From Amycolatopsis saalfeldensis (lineage in GTDB: Bacteria > Actinomycetota > Actinomycetes > Mycobacteriales > Pseudonocardiaceae), in NCBI RefSeq assembly GCF_900110575.1, contig NZ_FOEF01000022.1:62001-126000 (forward strand): a stretch of 64,000 nt of DNA. The letters run 5' to 3'. This document shows positions 34,539 to 42,501 of the stretch, one piece after another. The notes beneath the pieces are model-generated. The model was not told where the DNA came from, ran no database searches, and worked only from the letters and a program-made list of their open reading frames with translations. Each line of letters starts with the position of its first letter. Position 1 is the stretch's first letter. A program made the translations under genes and the position numbers.

Positions 34539-34967
34539 GCCAGCCCAACCCGCCCGGCCCAGCAGCCCTACTCCGCCAGCCCAACCCGCCCGGCCCAGCA
34601 GCCCTACTCCGCCAGCCCAACCCGCCCGACCCAGCAAACCCGCTCCGCCAGCCCAACCCGCCCGACCCAGCAAACCCGCTCCGCCGAGCCACCCACCCGG
34701 CCCAGCAAACCCGCTCCGCCAGACCAACACACCCGACCCAGCAAACCCGCTCCGCCGAGCCACCCACCCGGCCCAGCAGCCCCGCTCCGCCAGACCAACA
34801 CACCCGACCCAACAGACCTGCTCAGCCAGACCAACACACCCGGCCCAGCAGACCCACTCCGCCAGCCCAACCCGCCCGACCCAACAGACCTGCTCAGCCA
34901 GACCAACACACCCGGCCCAGCAGACCCACTCCGCCAGCCAAACCGCCCGGCCTGACAGACCCTCTCC
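34539..34967. repeat. About twelve tandem copies of a 36-bp repeat (minisatellite)
   Basis: Unit: GCCAGCCCAACCCGCC, then CGGCCCAGCAGCCC, then TACTCC, with variants (CGACCCAGCAAACCCGCTCC; AACAGACCTGCTCA). Copies begin at 34539, 34575, 34611, 34647, 34683, 34718, 34754, 34789, 34825, 34861, 34897 and 34933; three are 35 bp. Copies 1-2 and 3-4 are identical pairs, so expansion is recent. No spacers between copies. The complementary strand is G-rich (GGG-TT-GGG ... GGG), with quadruplex potential. Confidence 0.9.
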
Positions 34968-35185
34968 GCCGAGCCAACCCACTCGACCAGACCAACCCGC
35001 CGACAACCCGCCACCCAAGCCGCCCGCCTCGGCCGACAAGGCCGACCCAACCCCAATCCGACCGGCGCGGCCATGCCCAAGCCGCTCAGCCGTACTGACC
35101 CGCCGCCAAGGCGGCCGGCCAGGTGCCCGCCCCGACCCGGGCCGAGGGCCCGCCAGCCAACCCGGCCGCCGGGCCCGGCCGGTCC

Positions 35186-35235
35186 GGCCAGGACAGGCCA
35201 GGCCATGACAGGCCAGGCCAGGACAGGACAGGCAC
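35186..35235. repeat. Pentanucleotide tandem repeat (GGMCA)10
   Basis: Ten 5-bp units in a row, GGCCA or GGACA, with one TGACA and a final GGCAC. A simple sequence repeat 91 bases upstream of the mtnA start. Confidence 0.75.
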
Positions 35236-35325
35236 GGCACCCGGAAGCGGCCGGGCCACAAGCGAACCGAGCCGAGCCGCCCGACAAACCACTGGCCCAA
35301 GGGCCACCCGATCACCGGAGGAACG

Positions 35326-36312
35326 ATGCGCCGCACAGTCGACTGGGCCGAAGGGGCCGTCGAGATCATCGATCAGGTCGCGCTGCCCGGTGAGTACCGG
35401 ACGCTGCGGTTGCGGACCGTCGACGAGCTCGTTGACGCTGTCCGGCGGTTGGCCGTTCGCGGAGCGCCTGCGCTGGGTGGGGCGGGGGCGCTCGGGGTGG
35501 CGCTCGCGGCGTTCGCCGGCGGGGATGTGCGGGCCGAGGCCAAGCGGGTGGCCGAGGCGCGGCCCACTGCGGTCAACCTCAGCTGGGGTGTTGCCCGCGC
35601 GCTGGCGAAGCTCGACGACGGGCCCGAGGCCGTGCTCGCCGAGGCGCTGGCCGTGCTGGACGAGGACGAGCGGCTCAACCGCGCCGCGTCCGCGCACGCG
35701 GCGGAAGTGGTGCTCGGCGCTTCCCAGCGGCGTCCATTGCGGCTGCTCAGCCACTGCAACGCCGGGCACCTCGCCACCGTCGCCTGGGGCACGGCCCTCG
35801 GCGTCGTCTGGCATCTGCACGAGCGGGGCCTCGTGGAGTCGGTGCTGGTCGACGAGACCCGGCCGCTGCTGCAGGGCGCCCGGCTCACCGCGTGGGAGCT
35901 GGCGCAGGCCGGAGTGCCCTACCGCATCCAGCCGGACGGGGCGGCCGCCGCCGCGATGGCGCGCGGGCTGGTCGACTGCGTGCTCGTGGGCGCCGACCGC
36001 ATCACCGCGAACGGCGACGTCGCCAACAAGATCGGCACCTACGGCCTCGCCATCGCCGCCGCGCACCACGGGGTGCCGTTCGTGGTCGTCGCGCCGTCGT
36101 CCACTGTGGACGAATCGCTGCCCACCGGCGCGGACATCGTGATCGAGGAGCGCGCCGCGGGCGAGCTGACGGACTTCGGTGGCCTTCGCGTGGCGCCCGA
36201 GGGCGCCGCCGTGTTCAACCCGGCCTTCGACGTCACGCCCGCCGCCCTGATCACCGCGGTCGTCACCGAACACGGCGTCCGCACGCCGTCAGCCGAAGCA
36301 GCACACCCGTGA
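35326..36312 (+). CDS. mtnA: S-methyl-5-thioribose-1-phosphate isomerase
   Basis: Converts methylthioribose-1-phosphate to methylthioribulose-1-phosphate in methionine salvage. 328 residues from ATG 35326 with GGAGG 6 bases upstream. Family motifs: AVRRLAVRGAPALGGAGA near the N-terminus (RGAPA), LLSHCNAGHLAT with the catalytic Cys, and GADRITANGDVANKIGTY with the catalytic Asp. Length is normal (~340). No other salvage genes lie beside it. Its end is 6 bases from the convergent PPOX gene. Confidence 0.95.
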   Translation: MRRTVDWAEGAVEIIDQVALPGEYRTLRLRTVDELVDAVRRLAVRGAPALGGAGALGVALAAFAGGDVRAEAKRVAEARPTAVNLSWGVARALAKLDDGPEAVLAEALAVLDEDERLNRAASAHAAEVVLGASQRRPLRLLSHCNAGHLATVAWGTALGVVWHLHERGLVESVLVDETRPLLQGARLTAWELAQAGVPYRIQPDGAAAAAMARGLVDCVLVGADRITANGDVANKIGTYGLAIAAAHHGVPFVVVAPSSTVDESLPTGADIVIEERAAGELTDFGGLRVAPEGAAVFNPAFDVTPAALITAVVTEHGVRTPSAEAAHP

Positions 36313-36318
36313 CCGGCC

Positions 36319-36747
36319 TCAGATGGGCGCCGAGCTGTTGTGGACGGCTCGCCTCGACTCGTACCAGGTGTCGCCGGCGGGCTCGCCGGCCAGGTTCCAG
36401 CTCCAGGAGACGGCCGGCGTGATCCGCGTGTAGACGCCCGGCCCGACCAGGCCCACCCGCTCGACCGGCGGCTCGGCGTGGCCGTAGACCCGGATCCCCC
36501 TGGCGATGAAGGGATTCAGTGACACGAGGTCGTCGATCACCAGGGAGAGCTGGTGCCGGCCGGCCCCGATGTTGCGGAACTTGCGCGTGTCCAGGACCGT
36601 CGCGCCGGAGCCGCCGACCCAGAAGAACGTCCTGTCGAACTCGAACGCGAGCGGGACCACGTCGGGCTGCCCGTCCGCGCCCACGGTCGCCACCCGCGCC
36701 AGCGGCTGCGACCGCAGGTAGGCGACCTCTTCGTCAGTGAACGACAC
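36319..36747 (-). CDS. PPOX-class F420-dependent oxidoreductase-like protein
   Basis: 142 residues from GTG 36747 (GGAGGGG about 6 bases upstream). Split-barrel flavin/F420 fold: FTDEEVAYLRSQPLARVATVGADGQPDVVPLAFEF is the typical N-terminus, here only its core ARVATVGADGQPDVVP; then FFWVGGSG and RNIGAGRHQLSLVIDDL. The family (Rv1155-like) uses F420 or FMN. It lies 32 bases downstream of the glycosyltransferase gene on the same strand, so it could be the last gene of the Nit1C-like operon, or an independent gene. Confidence 0.85.
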   Translation of the reverse strand: MSFTDEEVAYLRSQPLARVATVGADGQPDVVPLAFEFDRTFFWVGGSGATVLDTRKFRNIGAGRHQLSLVIDDLVSLNPFIARGIRVYGHAEPPVERVGLVGPGVYTRITPAVSWSWNLAGEPAGDTWYESRRAVHNSSAPI

Positions 36748-36779
36748 GACATCCCCTCCCCGTACGGCGCCACACCGGC

Positions 36780-37859
36780 TCAGGATAAGCCCGGCCGGGC
36801 ACCGGCGACCGACCGGTAAAACTCCCGATGCGCCTCGGCCGCCGCGGGCCACGTGTAACGGTGGGCCAACGCCAGCCCCGCCTCCCGAAGGTCTTCCGGG
36901 CCCGCGGAAAGCGCCAGCCGCAGGGCGTCCGCGAACTCGGACGGCGTCGAGGCGAAGCGGGCGACGCCGTCGAAGACCTCGCGCAGGACGGGCAGGTCGC
37001 GGGTCACCACGGGGACTCCCGCGGCCAGCGCTTCCATCGCGGCCAGGCCGAAGCCCTCCTTCGTCGACGGGAAGGCGAACACCGCCGCCGAACGCATCAG
37101 CGATGGCAGCTCGTCGTGCGCGACCGGGCCGAGCACCACCGGGGCCACGCCCAGTGCGGCGGCGCGCTTTTCCCACTGCGCCCGGTAATCGCGGTAGTCG
37201 AACAGGGTCTCGCCGCCCGCGACGACCAGGCCCAGGTCTGGCTCGTCGAGCCGGGCGAACGCCTCCAGCAGGTCCAGCGAGCCCTTCCGCGGCTCGATGC
37301 CGCCGACAGCCAGCACATAACGGCCCAGCCGCGAGCGCCAGTCGCCGTAGGGCGCCGAAGCGAATCGCGAAGCGTCCACGCCGTTGGGGATCACCGTGGC
37401 CCGGATCCCCCAGCCCGCCTCGACTTCCGCGGCCACCGAAGCCGAAACGCACACGTGCGCGAACGGCCGGACGATCGCCCGCTCGTGACACGCCGCCAGC
37501 TCCGGCGTGGTGAACGTGTCGAGGTGGTGCACCGTCCGCACGCACCGATCCACGGCGTTGGCCGAGATGCAGTCCTGCGCGTGCACGACGTCGTACGCCT
37601 CGGGTGTGAAAGCCGCCCGCAGCACCGAAATCGACCGCAAGATGCGCGAACCCACCGACTCGTCCACAACGTCCGGGAACGGCACGATCGACAGCCGCAC
37701 ACGCGGGTCCACCGGCCGGAAGAAACCGCTGTCGCCACCGCGGCCCAGCGTCCACACCGTGACGTCCTCGCCGAGCGCGGCCAGCGCCTCCGCGAGCGCC
37801 AGGGTGTGCACGACCCCGCCACGCGGCTTCGTCGAGTAGCTCAGCAAAGCGATCCGCAC
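36780..37859 (-). CDS. Glycosyltransferase, MSMEG_0565-like, of Nit1C-type cluster
   Basis: 359 residues, GT-B fold, GT4-type. ATG 37859 one base after the upstream gene's stop. N-terminal acceptor side has KPRGGVVHTLALAEAL (loop with Gly-Gly) and the C-terminal donor side has NGVDASRF, VGGIEPRKG and FPSTKEGFGLAAMEALAAG, with the E-x7-E catalytic/UDP-sugar motif. In M. smegmatis a glycosyltransferase heads the homologous MSMEG_0565-0572 cluster. It should transfer a sugar to the cluster's product, though no product is known. Confidence 0.88.
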   Translation of the reverse strand: MRIALLSYSTKPRGGVVHTLALAEALAALGEDVTVWTLGRGGDSGFFRPVDPRVRLSIVPFPDVVDESVGSRILRSISVLRAAFTPEAYDVVHAQDCISANAVDRCVRTVHHLDTFTTPELAACHERAIVRPFAHVCVSASVAAEVEAGWGIRATVIPNGVDASRFASAPYGDWRSRLGRYVLAVGGIEPRKGSLDLLEAFARLDEPDLGLVVAGGETLFDYRDYRAQWEKRAAALGVAPVVLGPVAHDELPSLMRSAAVFAFPSTKEGFGLAAMEALAAGVPVVTRDLPVLREVFDGVARFASTPSEFADALRLALSAGPEDLREAGLALAHRYTWPAAAEAHREFYRSVAGARPGLS

Positions 37860-37860
37860 T

Positions 37861-38691
37861 TCAAGCCTCCCGGTAAACCGCCGGTTTCCGCTCCCCCAGG
37901 TGATGCAGCACGCGCCGGGCGTTCGCGATCTCCTGCGCCACGTCCAGCTCGGCCACCGCGATGCCCGCCTTCGACCAGGTGCGCGCCAGGATCTCGCCGC
38001 CCGGCCCGACCACCTTCGCCTGGCCGAGGAACCGCATCCCGCCCATCGCGCCGGTCTGGTTGGACGACACCAGCACCACCTGGTTCTCCGCCGCGCGGGC
38101 GCAGTCGTAGAGGTCGAACAGCCGTGACTGCCGGTCCTGCGCCATCCGCTGCGCGCGGTTGGTGATGCTGGTCGGCCAGGCCGAAAGGCAGGCGACGACC
38201 TCCGCGCCGTCCACCGCGAGCGAGCGCGCCGACTCGGGGAACGTCTTGTCGTAGTCGATCAGCATGCCGACCCGGCCCACTGGCGTGTCGAACGCGGTGA
38301 AGGAGTCACCCGCCTCGTACGCGATGCTCTCCCCCGGCGGCTGGTGCACCTTCCGGTGCCGCCCCAGCACGCCGTCGCCGGTCACGCAGGCCGCCGCGTT
38401 GTAGCGCCGCGGCCCGTCGGCCTCGCAGTAGCCGACGCACACGGTCATCTCCCCGGCGAGCGACTGGATCGTCTTCAGCTCCGGGCCGTCCGGGTCGAGC
38501 GCGGGCGGCAGGGCCTCGGGGTCCGGATGCCGCAGGTCGGCGAGGTAACCGCCGAGCGCCGCGTCCGGCAGCACCAGCAGGGCCGCGCCGGACTGGCGGG
38601 CGTGGTCGATCAGCGTCGCGATGCGCCGCACGTCGAACTCGAGGTCGCGGCCGAAGTGCGCGGCCACCGCGGCGATCCGGATCTGCCCCAT
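37861..38691 (-). CDS. Nitrilase-superfamily protein, catalytic residues replaced (probable pseudoenzyme)
   Basis: 276 residues, carbon-nitrogen hydrolase fold, same length as the next gene upstream and clearly its paralogue. The Lys survives (Lys114, RHRKVHQP). The catalytic Glu is Asp43 (LPDAALGGYL) and the catalytic Cys is Asp146 (GMLIDYDKTFPE), read from GAC codons. A nitrilase or amidase without the Cys nucleophile cannot form the thioester/thioimidate intermediate. The rest is well conserved, with no stop or frameshift, so it is selected for something: a regulatory or structural partner, possibly in a hetero-oligomer with the active paralogue. ATG directly follows the paralogue's TGA. 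Confidence 0.88.
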   Translation of the reverse strand: MGQIRIAAVAAHFGRDLEFDVRRIATLIDHARQSGAALLVLPDAALGGYLADLRHPDPEALPPALDPDGPELKTIQSLAGEMTVCVGYCEADGPRRYNAAACVTGDGVLGRHRKVHQPPGESIAYEAGDSFTAFDTPVGRVGMLIDYDKTFPESARSLAVDGAEVVACLSAWPTSITNRAQRMAQDRQSRLFDLYDCARAAENQVVLVSSNQTGAMGGMRFLGQAKVVGPGGEILARTWSKAGIAVAELDVAQEIANARRVLHHLGERKPAVYREA

Positions 38692-39522
38692 TCACGCGAC
38701 ACTATCCGGGTACGCGGCGGGCCGTCGGTCGGCCAGGTGCGCCATCGACCGGCGTGCCGTGGCCAGCGCCCGCTCGACGTCCAGCCCGGCGATCGCCAAG
38801 CCCTCGCCGACGCCGGTGTCGGCCAGCACCTCGCCGCCCGGGTCGACCACCTTGGCGCCCGCGACGAACCGCAGGTCGCCGAAGGCGCCCGACTGGTTCG
38901 CCGACAGCCAGACGATCTGGTTCTCGAGCGCGCGGGCCCGGTCGAACAGGTCGAACCGGCGTTTCCAGCGGTCCTCGGCGAGGTCCGCGCTCGGGTTGGT
39001 GCGGCTGCCCGGCCAGGCGGACAGGCAGATCCCGATCTGCGCGCCGTCGAGGGCGAGCGCCCGCGCCGATTCGGGGAACGCCTTGTCGTAGCAGATCATC
39101 ATGCCGAGCCGGCCGACCGGCGTGTCGAACGCGGCGAACCCTTGCCCCGCACCGTAACTGGCGTTCTCCGACAGCGGCTGGTGCACTTTGCGGTGGTGGC
39201 CGAGCACGCCGTCGCCGCTGACGCAGACGGCCGAGTTGTAGCGGCGGTCCCCTTCGCGCTCGCAATAGCCCGCCGTCACCACCAGGTCGCCGGCGATCGC
39301 GGCGAGCCGCCGGATCTCCGGGCCGCCGGGGTCCAGCGCGGGCGGCCCTTCGGCGCCGCCGTCGAGGTTCACCAGGTACCCGCCCAGCGCCGCCTCGGGC
39401 AGCGCGAGCAGTCCCACGCCCTCGGCACGGGCCTCGGCGACCAGCTTCTCGATCCGGGCGAAGTCGCCTTCGACGTCCCGGTCGAACGGGGCCGCCGCCG
39501 CGGCCATCCGCAACACGCTCAT
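38692..39522 (-). CDS. Carbon-nitrogen hydrolase (nitrilase superfamily), active-site intact
   Basis: 276 residues, ATG 39522 overlapping the upstream gene's stop by 4 bases (ATGA). Catalytic triad Glu43 (LPEAALGGYL), Lys112 (HHRKVHQP) and Cys144 (GMMICYDKAFPE). It splits a C-N bond of a nitrile, amide or ureide. It is shorter than the ~330-residue Nit1 nitrilase of classical Nit1C clusters and belongs to the amidase-like branches. It sits in the middle of the operon. Confidence 0.9.
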   Translation of the reverse strand: MSVLRMAAAAAPFDRDVEGDFARIEKLVAEARAEGVGLLALPEAALGGYLVNLDGGAEGPPALDPGGPEIRRLAAIAGDLVVTAGYCEREGDRRYNSAVCVSGDGVLGHHRKVHQPLSENASYGAGQGFAAFDTPVGRLGMMICYDKAFPESARALALDGAQIGICLSAWPGSRTNPSADLAEDRWKRRFDLFDRARALENQIVWLSANQSGAFGDLRFVAGAKVVDPGGEVLADTGVGEGLAIAGLDVERALATARRSMAHLADRRPAAYPDSVA

Positions 39523-40889
39523 GACTCTCCCAATCCGGTGACCCCGCCGGTGACGGCCGGGGTCAGCTCACCGTCCGGCCAGCGCAGCAGCACGCCGGAG
39601 CCGGGCACCAGCTCGCCGCAGGGCGCGGTCACCGCCGCGCTCGCCGGGGCGGGCGCGCCCGCGGTCAGCATCGCGAACCCCGGGAAGCAGGTGAACCAGT
39701 CGCCCACCGTCGCGCCGGCCGGGCGGGGCACGCTCGCGACGTCCAGCACCGCGCCGCAGCCCGAGGCCTCGGCGAGCATGCCGAGCGAGCCGGCGATCCC
39801 GGCCATGGACACGTCCTTCGCCGCCGCCGGACGGGCCCGCGCGACCGCGCCCAGCTGGTCCCGCAGCTCCGCCGGGCAGCGGCCGCTGGTGGAGTCCCAC
39901 TGACGGCCGGTGTAGCCGGGACGCCAGCGTCCGCCCAGGTCCGCGGTGAGCCAGACCCGTTGTCCGGCAACGCCTCCGCCACCGGGCACCGGATGCTCGG
40001 CCCGGCCCAGCGCGGTGACCGAAAGCGACGCGGGCACGCCGAACTGCGTGTGCCCGCCCAGCACCGGCACGCCGTACGCGGTGCTCGCCCGCTTCAGTCC
40101 GGAAAGGACTCGCGAGGCGAACGACGCGTCGCGCGCGCCGAGCGCGTCCAGCAGCCCGACGGGTTCGGCGCCCATCGCGGCCAGGTCGTTCACGTTCACC
40201 AGCACCGAGCACCAGCCCGCCCACTCCGGGTCGCGCTCGACCATCGACGGGACGATCGCGTCGCACGCCGCCACGAGGTCGCTGCCCGGCACCGGCACCC
40301 CGTCGTCGCCGACGAAGCCCGGCACGCCGGTGAGCCCGTGCAGCAACGGGCCCAGCGCGCTTTTGGCCGAACGGGCCAGCGCGGCGATCCGGTCGATCGG
40401 CCAGCGCATCAGCACGTGGCCGGTGCCCGCGACGGTGACCGGCCGGACGGCTGACCAGCCGATGCGGCCGAACAGCCGCTCGTAACGCGCCTGCACGGTC
40501 GCCTCGAACCGCAGCGCGCCCGCCGACTCCGCGCGTGCGCAGGCCGCCCGCACCAGCGCCGTCCCGGTGCCGTGTGGGCTGCCCGGCGCGACGACCAGCC
40601 GGCCGCCCTGCCACCAGCCCAGGTCCGGCCCGTCGTCGACCGGGCCGAGCCGGACGCCGCCGAGCACGGTGCCCGCGGCGTCGCGCGCGAGGAGGACCAC
40701 CGTGCGCGGGTCCGTGTCGCGGTCGTCCAGGTCGTGCCGGTCGAACAGGCACTGGCGATCGACAAACGCCTCGTGGCGAAGCGCGTGGTACTCCGTCAAT
40801 CCGCCGGAATCCGCCGGCTCGACGCGGAAGCCGGGCCGGGCGGCGACGCTGCGGACATCGCCCAGCAGCGCGAGGATGTCGTGGTCCAT
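39519..40889 (-). CDS. GNAT-AIR synthase-like fusion (MSMEG_0567 / Sll0786-Sll0787 type)
   Basis: 456 residues. Residues 1-~165 are an N-acetyltransferase domain (RVEPADSGGLTEYHALRHEAF, LGGVRLGP, PHGTGTALVRAACARAES). Residues ~170-456 are an AIR synthase/PurM-like ATP-binding domain (DAIVPSMV, NVNDLAAMGAEPVGLLDAL, GGHTQFGVPASLSVTALG). In cyanobacteria these are separate neighbouring genes; here, as in M. smegmatis, they are fused. The joint reaction is not known. ATG 40889 is one base after the radical SAM gene's stop. Confidence 0.9.
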   Translation of the reverse strand: MDHDILALLGDVRSVAARPGFRVEPADSGGLTEYHALRHEAFVDRQCLFDRHDLDDRDTDPRTVVLLARDAAGTVLGGVRLGPVDDGPDLGWWQGGRLVVAPGSPHGTGTALVRAACARAESAGALRFEATVQARYERLFGRIGWSAVRPVTVAGTGHVLMRWPIDRIAALARSAKSALGPLLHGLTGVPGFVGDDGVPVPGSDLVAACDAIVPSMVERDPEWAGWCSVLVNVNDLAAMGAEPVGLLDALGARDASFASRVLSGLKRASTAYGVPVLGGHTQFGVPASLSVTALGRAEHPVPGGGGVAGQRVWLTADLGGRWRPGYTGRQWDSTSGRCPAELRDQLGAVARARPAAAKDVSMAGIAGSLGMLAEASGCGAVLDVASVPRPAGATVGDWFTCFPGFAMLTAGAPAPASAAVTAPCGELVPGSGVLLRWPDGELTPAVTGGVTGLGES

Positions 40890-40890
40890 C

Positions 40891-41973
40891 TCAGCCTCCC
40901 GCCGCGCTGAGCACACTGCACGCCCCGCAGGCCGCGCAGCCCGCGCCCTGATCGGCGCCGGTCATCCCGGCCGCGCGCAGCAGCGCCGCGACGCGCCCGG
41001 TCACGTCCCGCACCAGCGAGGTGGACGGCGCCACCGCCCCGTCCCGCCGGGCCAGCGTGCCGAGCATCGGCCGCATCGGCACCACAAACGGGTAGACGCC
41101 CCGCTCGATCAGCCGGGCGGCGCCCGCGACCAGCTCGTCCGGGTCCTCGCCCAGCCCGATCAGCAGGTACGTCGACACGTGGTTGCGGCCGAACACGCGT
41201 ACGGCCTCGTCCCACGCCGCCTCGTACTCGGCCATCGGCACGGTCGACTTGCCCGGCATCCAGCGCCGCCGGACGTCGTCGTCGAGCGACTCCACGTGGA
41301 TGCCGATCGCCGTCGCGCCTGCCTCTTTCAGGTCAGTGAGCACGCCGAGTTCACCCGGCGGCTCGATCTGCACCTGGATCGGCAGGCCCGGCACCGCCGC
41401 CAGCACCGCGCGCACGCAGCGGACGAGATGCCGCGCGCCGCGGTCCGGGCCGGAGGTGGTGCCGGTGGTCAGCACCAGCTGCCGGACGCCGTCGAGCCGC
41501 ACCGCCGCCTCCGCCACCTCGGCGAGCTGCGCCGGGGTCTTGGCGGCCACGGTGGCCCCGGCGCGCAGGGACTCCTCGATGGTGCAGAACCGGCAGCGCT
41601 GGTCCTCGCCGTACCGGATACACGTCTGCACGACCGTGCTCGCGAGCACGTCCTTCCCGTGCAGCAGCGCGATCTTCCGGTACGGCACACCATCCTTTGT
41701 GGACAGGTCGTAGAACCTCGGCCGGGCGACCGGTGCCACCGACAGCCCGAGGTCGAGCGGGCCGCGGAAGATCCGCCCGTCCCGCACGGAGTACGGGCTC
41801 TGGTCGTTCAAGGGCAGGGCGGCGTTGGCACCGTCGACGACCAGGTGCCCGTCGTCGCTCGGCCCGGCGCCCTTGCTGCGCCGCACGGGTGCGTCCATGC
41901 GCACCCCGCGGACGGCGATGTCGGCGCGGGTGTCCAGGTCGGTTTCAGGATCGTCTCGGGTGCCGGCGCGCAC
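40891..41973 (-). CDS. Radical SAM enzyme, MSMEG_0568 family
   Basis: 360 residues from GTG 41973 with AGGAGGG 8 bases upstream. The radical SAM cluster cysteines are Cys118, Cys127 and Cys130 (CIRYGEDQRCRFC), a C-x8-C-x2-C spacing, not the usual C-x3-C-x2-C; this is typical of this family. The C-terminus GCAACGACSVL carries three more Cys that could hold a second Fe-S cluster. TIM-barrel features: LTTGTTSGPDRGARH, PIQVQIEPPGEL, GIHVESLDDDV. Product unknown. Confidence 0.92.
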   Translation of the reverse strand: MRAGTRDDPETDLDTRADIAVRGVRMDAPVRRSKGAGPSDDGHLVVDGANAALPLNDQSPYSVRDGRIFRGPLDLGLSVAPVARPRFYDLSTKDGVPYRKIALLHGKDVLASTVVQTCIRYGEDQRCRFCTIEESLRAGATVAAKTPAQLAEVAEAAVRLDGVRQLVLTTGTTSGPDRGARHLVRCVRAVLAAVPGLPIQVQIEPPGELGVLTDLKEAGATAIGIHVESLDDDVRRRWMPGKSTVPMAEYEAAWDEAVRVFGRNHVSTYLLIGLGEDPDELVAGAARLIERGVYPFVVPMRPMLGTLARRDGAVAPSTSLVRDVTGRVAALLRAAGMTGADQGAGCAACGACSVLSAAGG

Positions 41974-41985
41974 AGGCCCGCCCTC

Positions 41986-42498
41986 CTAGAACATGTACGT
42001 GGAGTTGATGATCGCGCCCTTGCGCGCGTAGTGGATCAGCGCGTCCTGCACGTCCAACGGGTGCGTCGGGATGACGCCCTCGATGAGGTCTTCTTCGCGC
42101 GCGCCGTGCAGCGAAAGGCCGAAGCGGCAGCAGAAGACCTTTCCGCCCTCGCCGATGAACGTCTTCAGCTGGTCGTTGATGTTCATCTCGCCCGGGAACG
42201 CGGCGTTGCCGGTGGTCGGGAATCCGCGGGTGGCCAGGCAGTTCAGCGAGCCGGGGCCGTAGAAGTAGATCGCGGTCTCGAAGCCCTTCCGCAGTGCGCG
42301 CGTGGCCTGCAGGATCGCGACGAAGCTCACCGAGGACTCGTGCGCGATGCCGTGCACCAGGGTGAAGTAGGTTTCGCCGTGCTCCGCCTGGTAGTCCGGG
42401 AAGACCTTGGTCCCGCCGTAGAGGTTCGATCCCTGCGGCAGCGACGGGTGCGGGATCTCGTCGAGGCTGGTCTTCTCGGTGTCGGTCAGCTCTGCCAT
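41986..42498 (-). CDS. MSMEG_0572 / Sll0783-family nitrogen-starvation protein
   Basis: 170 residues, ATG 42498. Family-wide segments: PHPSLPQGSNLYGGTKVFPDY, TYFTLVHGIAHESSVSFVAI and PTTGNAAFPGEMNINDQL. The Synechocystis homologue is among the most strongly induced proteins of nitrogen starvation; its molecular function is not known. Lies 3 bases after the amidohydrolase gene and 12 bases before the radical SAM gene. Confidence 0.92.
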   Translation of the reverse strand: MAELTDTEKTSLDEIPHPSLPQGSNLYGGTKVFPDYQAEHGETYFTLVHGIAHESSVSFVAILQATRALRKGFETAIYFYGPGSLNCLATRGFPTTGNAAFPGEMNINDQLKTFIGEGGKVFCCRFGLSLHGAREEDLIEGVIPTHPLDVQDALIHYARKGAIINSTYMF

Positions 42499-42501
42499 CG
42501 G

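Larger units (their letters stand above)
34473..35325. other. Gene-free, repeat-rich divergent region between ridA-like and mtnA
   Basis: 853 bp with no credible gene. It contains the 36-bp tandem repeats (34539-34967), a decayed thirteenth copy to about 35001, a C-rich/Pro-codon-like low-complexity stretch, and the pentanucleotide repeat (35186-35235). The mtnA ribosome binding site (GGAGG, 35315-35319) is the last element. Promoters of both flanking genes must lie here but I cannot place them. Confidence 0.6.

Noticed and set aside
34539..34967. CRISPR array (repeat length of 36 bp looks right)
   Set aside because: The copies abut with no unique spacers and there are no cas genes.
34533..35369. 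Long minus-strand open frame through the 36-bp repeats (Trp/Gly-rich 12-residue repeats)
   Set aside because: It stays open only because the unit length is a multiple of three; 35-bp copies shift the periodicity, composition is extreme, and it overlaps the mtnA start.
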